64,000 nucleotides of DNA from Symbiodinium natans (GCA_905221605.1 CAJNDS010000446.1:1472904-1536903); one strand, 5' to 3'. Counted from the first letter of the stretch, positions 30,625-40,684 are shown. Program-made: numbers and translations. The notes: a model not told the origin generated them from the letters alone.

Positions 30625-30868
30625 TTCCAAATGGGAACCCACTACATTTTGGAGAACCCGGTGAACAGCCTTCTGTTCTCCCACCCAGCGATCAAGGAGT
30701 TCAATTTCTTAGCCAAGCAATTAAAGCCTTGTGCCTCGAAACCACGACCTCGTATATTTTGCCAGGACCGACTACGGGCCCACAATGCCACCTTTGTGAA
30801 TGTCTGCCTGGGAGCCTTCGGTGCTCCAACGCGAAAGTGTGCCACTTTGCTGCGTGCAAACACAGCAG
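30625..30868 (+). CDS. Element exon with ENP (motif VI-like) and distal domain
   Basis: Acceptor TCCAG; FQMGTHYILENPVNSLLFSH (Glu-Asn-Pro at 30652-30660, compare ENV/ENP of motif VI). Ends with ATFVNVCLGAFGAPTRKCAT, then donor AGCAG|GTTAG. The GAFGAPTRK segment recurs in the dinoflagellate family I have in mind. Catalytic competence cannot be judged. Confidence 0.6.
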
Positions 30869-31365
30869 GTTAGACATGGCAAGTGCAGGAAGCCCTTTTG
30901 TTAGCGGAGGTCACTTTGGCCGGCACGGCCCCGTTCTTAAAGAAGCTCCGAATCCAGCTGGATTCATCGCGAAGGCCTTTCTTGTTCTCATAATAACCTG
31001 TTGTCCAACCTCAACGACCGTCCCTTCAAAACCCTTGCGCGGCAATCCCCTCACACCCAGGTACCGTCTCAATTCCCAAATCCTTGCCTCCCCAAATCGT
31101 AAGACAAATCAAACCAGTATTCCCTGTGCCAGGCACCAACTCCATCGCATTCAATCCTTTCTGAAGATGGAAGTCACGAGGTACAAGATCGTGGATGGCA
31201 GGAAAAGAGCTGTGCCTGGGCTGCCAGGAGATTGAATTATACAAAGCCTTTGCAAGCGACGCCAAACGTTTCCACGCGTGTGAGTTTTTTTTGAGGCAGG
31301 CGGCCGAGATCTACAATCTACAGAAGCATATCCAGGGAATCTGGGACTGAAGGCTGGGTCGATAG

Positions 31366-31366
31366 A

Positions 31367-31410
<44 letters not shown>

Positions 31411-31680
31411 CGCTATTTCTCCTTCCCTCTCCCCTCTCTTCTCCCCTCTCCACCCCTCTCCCCTCTCCCTCCCCCCTCTCTCCCCTCTCTCCCCTCTCTC
31501 CCCTTCTCCCCTTCTCCCCTTCTCCCCTTCTCCCCTTCTCCCCTTCTCCCCTTCTCCCCTTCTCCCCTTCTCCCCTTCTCCCTTCCCCTCGTCTTGCGGT
31601 CTCCCCTTCTCCCCTTCTCCCCTTCTCCCCTTCTCCCCTTCTCCCCTTCTCCCCTTCTCCCCTTCTCCCCTCCCTTCTTC
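31366..31680. repeat. C/T-rich low-complexity tract with CTTCTCCC octamers
   Basis: (CT)n at 31370-31398, then drifting CCCCTCTC, then two blocks of perfect 8-bp CTTCTCCC units (about 31500-31585 and 31600-31670). Long minus-strand Gly-Glu-Arg-Lys frames here are artefacts. Lies in a likely intron or intergenic stretch; C/T-rich drift continues to 32250. Confidence 0.9.
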
Positions 31681-32340
31681 TCTCCGGAAGGTGTGAGGGT
31701 CCACAAATCCGTTGCACTGTTTGTTTTTGAACAGTAGACATTCTGATTTGGCTACTTTTCGAGCCCCATTTCTGAAACCTCGATGCCTTTAAAGTAGCCC
31801 CCCTGAACCCCGAATCCCCCCCTCTCCCCCCTCTCCCTTCTCCCAATCCTAAACCCTAAACCCAACCCTCAACCCTAACCCTAAACCTTTACCCGAAACC
31901 CTAAACCCCAACCCCCCCCTCTCCCCTTCCCCCCCGCCCCCCGGCTCATCTCCCGTCTCCCCTCTCCCCCCTTCCCTCCCCTCCAATCCCCTCTCTCCCC
32001 TCATCTCTCCCCGTCCCTCTCTCTATTTTTCTTTCTTCATCTGTCCCTTTCCCCTTGTCCCTTTGTCTTCAACAACCCCTTTCTATTTATATCTCTCTCG
32101 CTTTCACTTTCCCTCGCTTATCTGTTTGTTGTTTTTTGTTTTGATACTTCGCTTTATCTTTTGCTTTCTCTTGTTCTTTCTCTTCTCTCTTTATGGTTTT
32201 TGCTCTCCCTCTCTCTCTATTTCTCTCGTTTTTATTTGTCATTTTTCTTGCCGCTCAAACGTGTACGGTGCAGCAAACAACGCGGGCCCCTGCAAATACC
32301 CCCTGAACACTTCAGTTTCTCACCACATTCAATCCCACAG

Positions 32341-32482
32341 GTGGCCGAGCTCTTGGAAGAGCATCTTAATACCCTGCCGAGCCCCCCAGCGCCAATGCGG
32401 GACGAAGATGCTGCTTTCCCTGACGATGGCCTTTCCTCGGAGTCCGACTCAGGTCTTGAGGACATATTGGGCAGCCGAAACG
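32341..32482 (+). CDS. Element exon, 47 codons, acidic
   Basis: Acceptor CCACAG|G; VAELLEEHLNTLPSPPAPMR, then an Asp/Glu/Ser-rich half; donor AACG|GTTAAG. Well bounded. Family unknown. Confidence 0.6.
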
Positions 32483-32847
32483 GTTAAGCCAGCACAGCTT
32501 CAGAACACTGAAGCGCCTGCAAACAGCCATGATGCTGGGGTCTGCGCTGTTTGAGTGCGCTTGTAGTTTCAGGATTCGCTCATGCTGCTATGTTATAACG
32601 TACTGAAGCAAGCTAGCGCATGGAGGTTGGCATGGGGTATGCAGCTGGGCCCTTCCTGACCGATCTACTTAAGATCAGTTCCAGACCTAAAGTTCTGCGA
32701 AATTTGGGAAACGAGCCGGACCGTGTATGACCGTGTACCCCCGTGTATCTGCAGCTTATTAAGAGTCGTTAGCGTGTATCAGCGTGTATCCCTACATTCG
32801 ACACCTGATCGAGTGAACTGGTTCAGGCGTGGCACCCGTTGCCACTC

Positions 32848-34722
32848 ATGGGGAAAGCTAGTGGCAAGAAAGGTGCCAAAAGTGCACCCCCTGTCGGCCC
32901 ATGCAGTTCGAACGAAGGCTCTCGAGAAGCTTCGACCTTTGAGGATGAACATGGTGAGTATGTTCAGACCAGCCCGAGAAGCTGGGTGTTGCTTAAGACG
33001 AAGAACAATGAAGATCGAGAGAAGGCCTGGGTTGGATTTGCGGACAATTGCCGGATGGAACCTGCAGTGCCTGTTTTGAATGGAAAGGGCCAAGCAAAGG
33101 GCAAGATGTCCGAAGCAGCGAAGGGCAAAGGTGCTATGAAGGGACCATATAGAGGCAAGAACAAAACAAAGGGCAAGCTGGACTTGTCTGATGCTGCCCA
33201 GGCTCCAGCTCCAGCAGCCGATGCTCATCGTGAAGAACCTGAAGCAATGGTTGAGGGAAACCTCAAGGGTAGCAAAGGCAAAGGTAAGGGGGGGACTGTT
33301 GCTGCCCAGGCGCCAGCGCCAGTTCCCGGTGCCCCCGCTGCTCATGCCTCAGATGGCACGATCAGCGAGGCTGCCCTGGACCCTAAAGGCAACAAAGGAA
33401 AGTTGATGGGGGGCAAAGGTGCAAGCTACCCTAAGGGCACTCGAAAAGTGCCCGACGACTCCTCGACACCGACGACGAGTCCGAGCAGAACAACCGCAAG
33501 CCCCAGCCCCAGCCCCAGCCCAGACAACACCAACGACGAAACCCCAGCAAAAGGCCACGGCAAGAACACAACCAGCCAGGAAAACACGAAAGGGAAGGGC
33601 AACGACAAAGGCAGCATGGAAAGCACCAAAGGCCACAGCAAAGCCACTGCAGGCAGCGCGAAAGGCAAGGGCAAAGAGAAGGGCGGCCCAGGAAGCACGA
33701 AAGGCATGGGCAAAGACACTGCCGGCAAGCCGGGAACCACGAAAGGCAAGGGCAAGGAGACAAGCAGCCTCGAAAGCGCGAAGGGCAAGGGCAAGGACAC
33801 AGGGAGCGAGGAATGCACGAAAGGCAGGAGCAAGGACACAAGCAGCCTGGAAAGCACGAAGGGCAACACACACCCCACGGAAAGCACGACCGGCAAGGGC
33901 ACCAAAGGCAAGGGCAAAGACACTGGCAGCCCAGAAAGCACGAAAGGCAAGGGCAAAGAGAAGGGCACCACCGAAAGCACCAAAGGCAAGGGCAAAGACA
34001 CTGGCAGCCCAGAAAGCACGAAAGGCAAGGGCAAAGAGAAGGGCGCCACAGAAAGCACCAAAGGCAAGGGCAAAGACTCTGGCAGCCCAGAAAGCACGAA
34101 AGGCAAGGGCAAAGAGAAGGGAGAAAGCACCAAAGGCAAGGGCAAAGAGAAGGGCACCACAGAAAGCACCAAAGGCACGGGCAAAGACGCTGGCAGCCCA
34201 GAAAGCACCAAAGGCAAGGGCAAAGAGAAGGGCACCGCGGAAAGCACCAAAGGCAAGGGCAAAGACTCTGGCAGCCCCGAAAGCACGGAAGGCAAGGGCA
34301 AGGGCAACCAGAAAGGCGAATCCACGAGCAAGGGCAAGGGGAAGACCAAGAAAGGCAAAAGCAAGCAGAACGGCAGCCCTCAAAGCACAACAACCACGGA
34401 GTCGTCGGAGACTGACAGCCCAGAAGCAACCAGCAAGAAGAGGCCATCCCCAGCCAGCCCGAATGAGGAAAGTCCCAGCAGCAAAGTGGTTCGAAGAGTC
34501 TCCTTTTCTTCGGGACAGTCGGGGCACGGGGCAAATGCAACATGTTACTGCTACATAGCCTCTGGACTCTGTAAACGCACTTGCTTTTGGGTAGGATGCA
34601 CGACCCCCGCGACCTCACCTGCAAGTGTGCTCAAGAAGGCACCGCTGCTTGGCACCATCAGACACACGTTCCAAGAATTTGTTAGCCGTACCAGTCGAAC
34701 CAGGTCAGGTTTTGCAGTTTAA
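32848..34722 (+). CDS. Element gene segment: Lys-Gly-rich repeat protein (KGKGK)
   Basis: Exon opens at GTTCAG|G (32827); first ATG 32848. The N-terminal 80 residues contain a folded-looking stretch (YVQTSPRSWVLLKTKNN). Then come Ala-Pro linkers and, from about residue 248 to 495, some two dozen units of STKGKGKEKG / STKGKGKDTGSPE. The C-terminal 60 residues (after about 34530, Cys-rich) may be intron. Highly basic, presumably disordered and nucleic-acid or nuclear targeted; this is inference. Other reading frames through the repeats (KAR, and Pro/Leu/Ser on the minus strand) are shadows. Confidence 0.65.
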   Translation: MGKASGKKGAKSAPPVGPCSSNEGSREASTFEDEHGEYVQTSPRSWVLLKTKNNEDREKAWVGFADNCRMEPAVPVLNGKGQAKGKMSEAAKGKGAMKGPYRGKNKTKGKLDLSDAAQAPAPAADAHREEPEAMVEGNLKGSKGKGKGGTVAAQAPAPVPGAPAAHASDGTISEAALDPKGNKGKLMGGKGASYPKGTRKVPDDSSTPTTSPSRTTASPSPSPSPDNTNDETPAKGHGKNTTSQENTKGKGNDKGSMESTKGHSKATAGSAKGKGKEKGGPGSTKGMGKDTAGKPGTTKGKGKETSSLESAKGKGKDTGSEECTKGRSKDTSSLESTKGNTHPTESTTGKGTKGKGKDTGSPESTKGKGKEKGTTESTKGKGKDTGSPESTKGKGKEKGATESTKGKGKDSGSPESTKGKGKEKGESTKGKGKEKGTTESTKGTGKDAGSPESTKGKGKEKGTAESTKGKGKDSGSPESTEGKGKGNQKGESTSKGKGKTKKGKSKQNGSPQSTTTTESSETDSPEATSKKRPSPASPNEESPSSKVVRRVSFSSGQSGHGANATCYCYIASGLCKRTCFWVGCTTPATSPASVLKKAPLLGTIRHTFQEFVSRTSRTRSGFAV

Positions 34723-34800
34723 GAACCCCTAGAGCTACTAAGGCCACATCGCAGCGACACTGGAATTTCAACCCTGACGGATGGCAGTGGTGAAATCGAG

Positions 34801-34978
34801 ATGAAGCCCATCTCGAAGAGTTTCACTTTCCGTGGCAGCCCGAACGATGCTACCCGATTCAACTTCAATTGCGCGATACATGTTACACGTTTTCAATGTA
34901 CAAGCTCGTTGCCAAGGTGCGTACGCTGACGGATGAGGAGAAATCCCAGATCCAGGCTTCGATTGCTTCGCCTGAGTA
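34801..34978 (+). CDS. Element exon, ~59 codons
   Basis: Acceptor ATCGAG; HLEEFHFPWQPERCYPIQLQ then LRDTCYTFSMYKLVAKVRTL, ending in a Glu/Lys/Gln helix and a stop at 34976. A donor at CCAAG|GTGCGT (34916/34917) is possible. Protein-like; the family looks familiar from dinoflagellate multicopy genes but is unnamed. Confidence 0.55.
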
Positions 34979-35060
34979 GCAAACCAGATCCCGAAAGCGA
35001 ACCCGACCAACCTCATATACATATATTCTTCATGAGCCCTCTGTATAAACCCTGGTGTGG

Positions 35061-35228
35061 ATGGTTGAGGCCCTCAACGGCCCAGAGGATATCGATCTTT
35101 CGGAGCGCAAGCGTCTTAACGAAGGCCTCCGGCGCCGAATGCAAAATCCAAAAGGCCTGGTTCTTGAAACAATAGCTTATAAGCTGAACGTAAAAGACTT
35201 CGCTTTGCTACGGATTGGCCAGGATTGA
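35061..35228 (+). CDS. Element exon, ~55 codons, basic helical
   Basis: MVEALNGPEDIDLSERKRLN then EGLRRRMQNPKGLVLETIAY and KLNVKDF. Stop TGA at 35226. The coding sense continues at 35225 in another frame, see next entry. Confidence 0.55.
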   Translation: MVEALNGPEDIDLSERKRLNEGLRRRMQNPKGLVLETIAYKLNVKDFALLRIGQD

Positions 35229-35437
35229 AGAAGGGCCTCCTGCAACAATGGCAGGCAGCGAGCTCACCGATGGAGAAGCTCCCCCCTAAGATGTTTGCGA
35301 TTCGTTTTAGCCCGTGCACAGGACCATGGAACCAGCTTTTGATTCATCACTTCATCATCAGGTTTGGCTTCTTGAAAGCCTTCTTGCTTGACCGCGATTT
35401 AGAGAGCATCGTTGTCGAAGCTTATTATGAGGAGTAG
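35225..35437 (+). CDS. Continuation of the previous exon in a shifted frame
   Basis: LKKGLLQQWQAASSPMEKLP, then after a probable intron RFGFLKAFLLDRDLESIVVE and AYYEE. No intron separates it from KLNVKDF at about 35200, so either a one- or two-base frameshift has broken the gene or a tiny intron was missed. Confidence 0.5.
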   Translation: MKKGLLQQWQAASSPMEKLPPKMFAIRFSPCTGPWNQLLIHHFIIRFGFLKAFLLDRDLESIVVEAYYEE

Positions 35438-35595
35438 CTTTGCTGCACCCTATCACAAACCCTAAACCCTCAACCCTCAACCCTAAACCCCATATATACG
35501 CCCTATAAAACCTTAAACTGTAGAAACCCTAAAAGGAACCCAAACCCTACACCCTACAACACTGGATATGTTCACAAACGTCAGCTGCGAGGCTT

Positions 35596-35716
35596 TCCGA
35601 GAACGAGAACAACGAGATGTTCGAAGAATTGCCGCTGTGCGAGATCAGGCAGCGATACTCAAAAATTGCGGGGGGCGAACAATTCGTCAAGGAGCTGGTG
35701 GAGAGTGGGCTGCTCA
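35596..35716 (+). CDS. Element exon ending in a GA donor
   Basis: ENNEMFEELPLCEIRQRYSK then IAGGEQFVKELVESGLL. Ends CTCA|GATTTC, a GA donor; joining it to 35789 keeps phase 1 exactly. GA donors are a dinoflagellate trait. Confidence 0.6.
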
Positions 35717-35788
35717 GATTTCCCATTTTATCTCCAGTAGAAATGACCCTAGCAGACCAGCAGACCCACAAACCCTTTCACACCTCAG

Positions 35789-35935
35789 GTCAGAAGGGGA
35801 AAAAGCACCCACAAACAGAGAACCCGGAATGGCGGATCTACAAGGTATTCAAGGCTGTGCAGCACAACAGCCCCTTGGTTCATTTGATGACCCCCAATCT
35901 CATGAACTGTATAGACAACCCTTGCCCCTCATAAA
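35789..35935 (+). CDS. Element exon following the GA-AG intron
   Basis: Acceptor CCTCAG|G; QKGKKHPQTENPEWRIYKVF then KAVQHNSP, after which a GT donor (CCTTG|GTTC) or a stop at 35933 follows. The 72-bp intron is typical in size. Confidence 0.6.
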
Positions 35936-36204
35936 CTGCCCAGGCAAGTCTATCAGCAGGGTGGGCAACAAGACGACAGCTTCCTCGCAACCATCCCGAA
36001 ATCGGGCCGAACGCCAAGCACTGATGGAAGTTGTTGAGGGCAAGGTTGGCAACATAGGCAAAAACCTGGTTTCTTCGGACGCGAAGAAGCCTTTGAAGCC
36101 GAAGAAGGACCCCACATAGCCCAAAGCCCCAATCAAAAACCCCAACTTAACAACATTCTACATCGCCCATACCCCAAAATTACAGCCAAGTTACCTCCGG
36201 CCAG

Positions 36205-36273
36205 GAACTTCCTGAAGTCGAGAGAGTGAAGCGGGAATTTCACAAAGACTTGCAAGCGCGAAGGGCTCAGCAA
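36205..36273 (+). CDS. Element exon, charged helix
   Basis: Acceptor GCCAG|G; ELPEVERVKREFHKDLQARR AQ. Continues open to about 36300. Coiled-coil composition; downstream frames to 36575 are ambiguous. Confidence 0.5.
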
Positions 36274-36655
36274 TCCTGTCAATTCGTTTGGATGTCGCAC
36301 ACAAATCTAACGTATATACGGTGGACTTCGAGGGTGCTGTTTGGTCATGCTCAGCGCCAAGGGTGCGGACTTTGGCGGACAAAGCCCTGAGCATTGCTGC
36401 GGGATTGGCGGAGAACAAGGTCAAGGATCAGGAGGCAGCAGTTTTGATTCGCATGTTTCGGGGTCACGGCCGGGCATCCCTCTCGCAGGCGAGAATTCTC
36501 GAGCTGAGTGTTGTCAACGAGCGGCTGACCACTATTCACTGCGAGCCTCTTTGCTTTGCATCTAACAAGTCCTGATGCGTCGGTGTGTGCTTGGATGTAT
36601 TCGACACTGTTCTGCACCCAGGGTGCAACGCCTTGTGTTTGCCGCGAAGACAATA

Positions 36656-36711
36656 CCAGAATGCAGCAGAAAGCTGGAAAGTTTCAAAGAAGAGTTGGAG
36701 GCCTCGACGCC
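36656..36711 (+). CDS. Possible element exon
   Basis: ECSRKLESFKEELEASTPRN, open after ACCAG (36654-36658 region). Three frames are open here; this one has the most helical composition. Boundaries uncertain. Confidence 0.3.
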
Positions 36712-36919
36712 CAGGAACCCGAAATTTCTATGCGCCAAACCCACGCGCACTATCATATGGACAGCAATCCTGTACAGGACAACACCGTGAAGGTCACACA
36801 AGCCGAAGACATCTTGGTGTCACATCTGCGACGACACTAGACAGCACCACAATAGCCTCGCCCCAAACCACCAAACACTGTACCATAGACAAAACTGGGC
36901 TTCACCACGAAAACCTAAG

Positions 36920-37128
36920 GTGTCGCTTCAGAGAAGCGAAAGGCTGAAAAGGAAGAGAAGAAAAGGAAGCGGCAGGATGGAAAGGATGGACAGGACGATC
37001 AGGAAGAAGGAGAAGAAACCGGACTGGAGGAAGGCGACGAGGCAAAGGATTGGGGCGATGATGCCGAGTGGCCCGAAGACGAAGAGGAGGAAGAACATCC
37101 GCCTGCCAAGCGTGGAAAGGCTTCGTGA
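36920..37128 (+). CDS. Element exon: bipartite basic then acidic tail, ends at TGA
   Basis: Acceptor CCTAAG|G; VASEKRKAEKEEKKRKRQDG (nuclear-localisation-like), then an Asp/Glu-rich segment with two Trp, closing EEEEEHPPAKRGKAS and stop at 37126-37128. Plausible C-terminus of the upstream protein. The frame lacks an ATG, so it is easy to overlook. Confidence 0.6.
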
Positions 37129-38068
37129 ACCAGGCTCCGATATGAAGTTGCTACTTGGGGCGCGGCAGGCTGCTTGAGTGCAGGGGTCTAACGCAACACA
37201 TACATACTTGGTGGGTGCACTCATTGCCTGCTTCGATCACGGTCAGACACACGACCTCTAGAGCTACAAAGCTTGAACCTGCAGCGCGCGGGCTGGAAGA
37301 TCGGTGGAGAAATTAATGTGTCCCTGTTTCTGCACGGCCTCTTGCAGAAGGCCAGCGCGTGAATGCAGCAGATTCGAAGCCAGCGAACCACCTTGATGAC
37401 GTCTATGCCTTGGCTGGATCATGCTAGGCGGCTCCCGTCATGGTACCTTTTAAACCCTAAACCCTTTTAAAAGCCAAAACCCTAAACCCTAAACAGCCTA
37501 AACCCTATACGCCCCAAACCCTAAACCCTATGCCCCAAACCCTAAACTTATAAACCCTATAATCCCGAAATTTTATGGAAAAAACCCTATAATCCCTAAT
37601 CCGCTTTCTAACCCTAGACCCTGTATATACCCTATGGCCCGATCGACCCGAGGCCCGACCACCCCGCCGCACCCCGAAAGCACAAAACTTCCCCCACATA
37701 CAGCAGCCCAAAACAGGCCTATATACACCAGGTTACCAATACACAGTTTTCGACTTCAAGGCTCCATAAATGCAGAGCCTTGAGCTCGGCACCAAAGAGG
37801 GATGTGTATCATGTCTACATATAAACCATGTCCGATGGCGACTGGGTGCGCCAATTTGTCCGTGACACCTGCGACCAGACTCTACGATTGCTAGCCAATG
37901 GACAGGCGGCTTGTGGGCTCAGAACCTGTTGCGATCGAACGGCCTTGATAAACTAAATTTAAGGGAGTTGCCCAACGCACACCCCTTCAACGGCGAAGTT
38001 GCAATCATATAATAAGCCCTAACAGACCCACAAACCCTGAACCCCAAATCCCGAATAATGCAGCGCAG

Positions 38069-38360
38069 GTCCCTTTGACAGAGCTGGCCGAAAGCCTCAG
38101 GCGAGTATACCGACTCCCTCATGACATGGTCCCGTGTCTGGGCTTCAATTTTTTGGATTTGTGGACAAGTCAAGAGGGCACTTTGAGTCTTTATGCCAAA
38201 AATGCGAGGGCCGATCTTCTGGACTTGGCTACGAGCTTTCGGGGGGAGAACAACTCGTGGGGACTTCTGCGACTCCTGGAGCGCTGGGTGAACAAACAGC
38301 CCTGGAGGAGAGCAATGCCAGCCACGTTTCAGCTTCAGCTGACTTCAGCCCCTTGTGCGT
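38069..38360 (+). CDS. Element exon, start of transposase-like part
   Basis: Acceptor CGCAG|G; VPLTELAESLRRVYRLPHDM, CLGFNFLDLWTSQEG and further helical sequence (LLRLLERWVNKQPW). Open for about 95 codons; a second frame is open over the distal half, so an intron near 38165 is possible. Confidence 0.45.
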
Positions 38361-38427
38361 GTAGCAAGTGTTGTCATGTTATATGGGAGCCGTCCCAAGC
38401 TTCCACCCACGCCGTTTCACAACTAAG

Positions 38428-38577
38428 GTCTACGAGGATGCTCATGGCAAGACAACCAGACATGTCAATCATCACATGCTTCTACCTCACGAGATATTTG
38501 CCTCCCTGCATGAGTCTGGCCATGCAGACCTTTTGTACTCGGATGCGGAGGAAGCTACTTGGAGTCATATACTCTAA
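38428..38577 (+). CDS. Element exon with MLLPHEIF motif
   Basis: Acceptor CTAAG|G; VYEDAHGKTTRHVNHHMLLP then HEIFASLHESGHADLLYSD. The LPHE(I/T)F segment is the marker I recall from the N-terminal half of the dinoflagellate transposase-like family. Stop at 38575 unless spliced. Confidence 0.55.
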   Translation, partial: VYEDAHGKTTRHVNHHMLLPHEIFASLHESGHADLLYSDAEEATWSHIL

Positions 38578-38587
38578 CCATGCGTGA

Positions 38588-38716
38588 GTGCTGGCAAAGA
38601 GCTGGGGGGCTGAACATACTCAGTTTGCAAGCCAGGTTCGATCTTTCTGGCGGGATCAAGACCAAGAATGGGTGATGTCTCATCCGATCCTGAGCGTGGC
38701 TTGGAAAAGGATGTAG
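38588..38716 (+). CDS. Element exon, 42 codons
   Basis: VLAKSWGAEHTQFASQVRSF then WRDQDQEWVMSHPILSVAWK. HP(I/L) after a W/E-rich helix matches the position preceding the first catalytic strand in that family. Ends at a TAG or at a GT just after it. Confidence 0.5.
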   Translation: MLAKSWGAEHTQFASQVRSFWRDQDQEWVMSHPILSVAWKRM

Positions 38717-39072
38717 GGTGTTGTTGGGTCAGGGCTTTCGCTTTGGAGACTCGTTTGTTGGGTGTGATGATATAAGGCTGTGGAAGATTGGGGTTTATGT
38801 ATCCCGCTGCGATTGTATGGCGACGGAGCTGAGTTCACAAGTAGCCTGGCCTAATATGAACCTGGAGTCTTTCTGCCAAACCCCAAAGATCCCCCCCATC
38901 CAAGAAAAGCAGAAATTCGAGATCTTCGTTATGCTATGCCCTTTGGCTGGTTCGAGGACAATGGATTCCAGGTTCCTGCTGCTCGGCGCTAACACATGAA
39001 AGCTTTCTGTTTTCGTATATAGATATTTAGGGTTCTGTGATAAGGTAGGCAGGTTCTTTCTGTTAATCTCGG

Positions 39073-39480
39073 TTGTGCAATGGCAGGCTCTCTTGCATCA
39101 ACATGTGCTACCACAAGGAGGAGTCCAGATACAATATCATGCGTGTGCTCCAATGGTCATTCGATGCACTTGGAATCTTAACTGCCAATGCTATCCCCTC
39201 GACTCGCACGTTTTTGCTTATAGAGTCATGTCCTGCGTTATACACCAACGACAAAAGCCAAGGATGCGGGAAACACCCATCAGCCGACCCCTGGAATGTG
39301 CCCTTCTCAAGCTCATACTGCCCGGCCCGGTTCAAGAAAGCCGGTTGCTGGCTCGCATCACCTGGCCTGAGGGGAATCTGGGACGGAATCCAGGCGGATT
39401 TGGAGTTCGTCAAAAAGGTTCTGTTCTTGCAGAGTGCCTCGGGCATGCACCATTATAAAGGCTTCACTTCCCATGCATGA
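39073..39480 (+). CDS. Element exons: VLQWSFDAL and DGIQADLEF segments
   Basis: CINMCYHKEESRYNIMRVLQ WSFDALGI in the 5' third, and GLRGIWDGIQADLEF in the 3' third, separated by a probable intron (about 39230-39350). The second segment corresponds to the usual GDLEF/GDLDY, a candidate catalytic Asp of CACTA/Plavaka-type transposases; the Gly is Ala here. Confidence 0.5.
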   Translation: MCNGRLSCINMCYHKEESRYNIMRVLQWSFDALGILTANAIPSTRTFLLIESCPALYTNDKSQGCGKHPSADPWNVPFSSSYCPARFKKAGCWLASPGLRGIWDGIQADLEFVKKVLFLQSASGMHHYKGFTSHA

Positions 39481-39635
39481 AAGACCTTTGTTTTCGCCGA
39501 CGGAAAACCTAAACAACAACATCGGCTGATCGAGGGGACTACTCGCGGAAGCATGTCTGCTTCTTATGTGAGGCCCGGCTATTGAGTCATGCGACCCTCT
39601 CAATAGACCCCAAACCCGTAACAAACCCTATATAG

Positions 39636-39807
39636 GCCCTGGCTTGGGTCTACGAAGATGGAGATCCGGATGGCTTGGCTAATGATGTCGAGCTGCTTTA
39701 CACGAACTTCGGGCCAGCTGCAAGACATCGGCAAACGAAACTTGCCAGCAACATCAACCACATGTGCCTCGAACCCCCCTCCCCCAATTATGCGATCATG
39801 ATTTCAG
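39636..39807 (+). CDS. Element exon, 57 codons
   Basis: Acceptor TATAG|G; ALAWVYEDGDPDGLANDVEL then LYTNFGPAARHRQTKLASNI; donor TCAG|GTTGGTGAG. Clean boundaries and composition. Lies between the putative second Asp and the DxMH motif. Confidence 0.55.
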
Positions 39808-40162
39808 GTTGGTGAGATCAGCTGACGAGTTTCGAGACATCCACAGCCCAAGCCCTCTGGCGCAGATCACTGGCTTCTCGCCATGGCGTGCCCCAGCAGG
39901 TCCGAGCTTAGAAGCCTTTGTTTTTGTTACATATAAAGGCTTTACCCGGCATATTTGATGGAATGCTGTTCTTTTGTATACGGTTTAGGGATTAGGGTTT
40001 ACATATAGGGTTGAGGGTTGTTTTTCTTCTGAATTATGGTTTTACGGTTAAACAGTCAAAGCTATAATTAGGCATTGTGCGTTCTTGGTGGAACACCACA
40101 ACCCTTTAAGTTTAGGGGTGGGATGGGGGGTCGGGCTTTTGGTTTCTAAGGGATCTGGCCAG

Positions 40163-40317
40163 ACGTGATGCATCTGGTGCATCTCGCGATCATACCAGAC
40201 ATGCTGGTTTCGCTTCTGCTGGATTTGAGCGATGGCCCTCGTCGTGATGAAACCCTGGCTGATCTCTGGGAAAGCTACAAGGATTGGTGTGACTCACAAG
40301 GCGCCTCGCAGCGAGAC
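40163..40317 (+). CDS. Element exon with DVMH motif (transposase-like)
   Basis: Acceptor GGCCAG; (D)VMHLVHLAIIPDMLVSLLLD, then SDGPRRDETLADLWESYKDW; donor CGAGAC|GTATAT. D-x-M-H followed by a hydrophobic stretch is the hallmark region of CACTA/tnp2-type transposases. Confidence 0.55.
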
Positions 40318-40456
40318 GTATATAGCAAAAATAGACACAGGAAAAGTACAACAGTGTAGCGTCTTCAGATATAGCTGTTGTTTTTTTGTAGGGTATCTTA
40401 AGGTTTTCCCCTTTTTTTGTTAGGGCGTCTTAAGGTTTTTTCCTCTCGCTGACCAA

Positions 40457-40684
40457 TTGGCCTGCCTCAAGCTAGCAGGAGTCCCTGACAGAGCAGCGCG
40501 AAAACTTTTCTCAGCTGGCTCATTGCACCCCACTTCGCGGGAGTACGTGACGATTTCCCAGAAGCTCTGCAACGCCAGCGCCGCCCGCTACATTTTGTTT
40601 TGGATGGCCCAAACCCTCCGTGTGCTCATGCAGAACAACCCCAACAATGGTTTCTTCGAGTGCCTGGGCTGCTTGAGCTGTTAA
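40457..40684 (+). CDS. Element exon, transposase-like, 3' half
   Basis: LKLAGVPDRAARKLFSAGSL, ISQKLCNASAARYILFWMAQ, TLRVLMQNNPNNGFFECLGC. Helical, open to a stop at 40682. It immediately precedes the terminal exon (intron about 40684-40780). Confidence 0.55.
   Translation: MACLKLAGVPDRAARKLFSAGSLHPTSREYVTISQKLCNASAARYILFWMAQTLRVLMQNNPNNGFFECLGCLSC

Noticed and set aside
31151-31846. Minus-strand Gly-Glu-Arg-Lys repeat protein
   Set aside because: Translation of the CTTCTCCC octamer tract; opposite to all supported coding.
33349-34624. Other long frames over the lysine-rich gene (Lys-Ala-Arg on +, Leu-Pro-Ser and Ala-Phe-Ala on -)
   Set aside because: Shadows of the repetitive KGKGK coding frame, which alone begins with non-repetitive protein-like sequence after a good acceptor.
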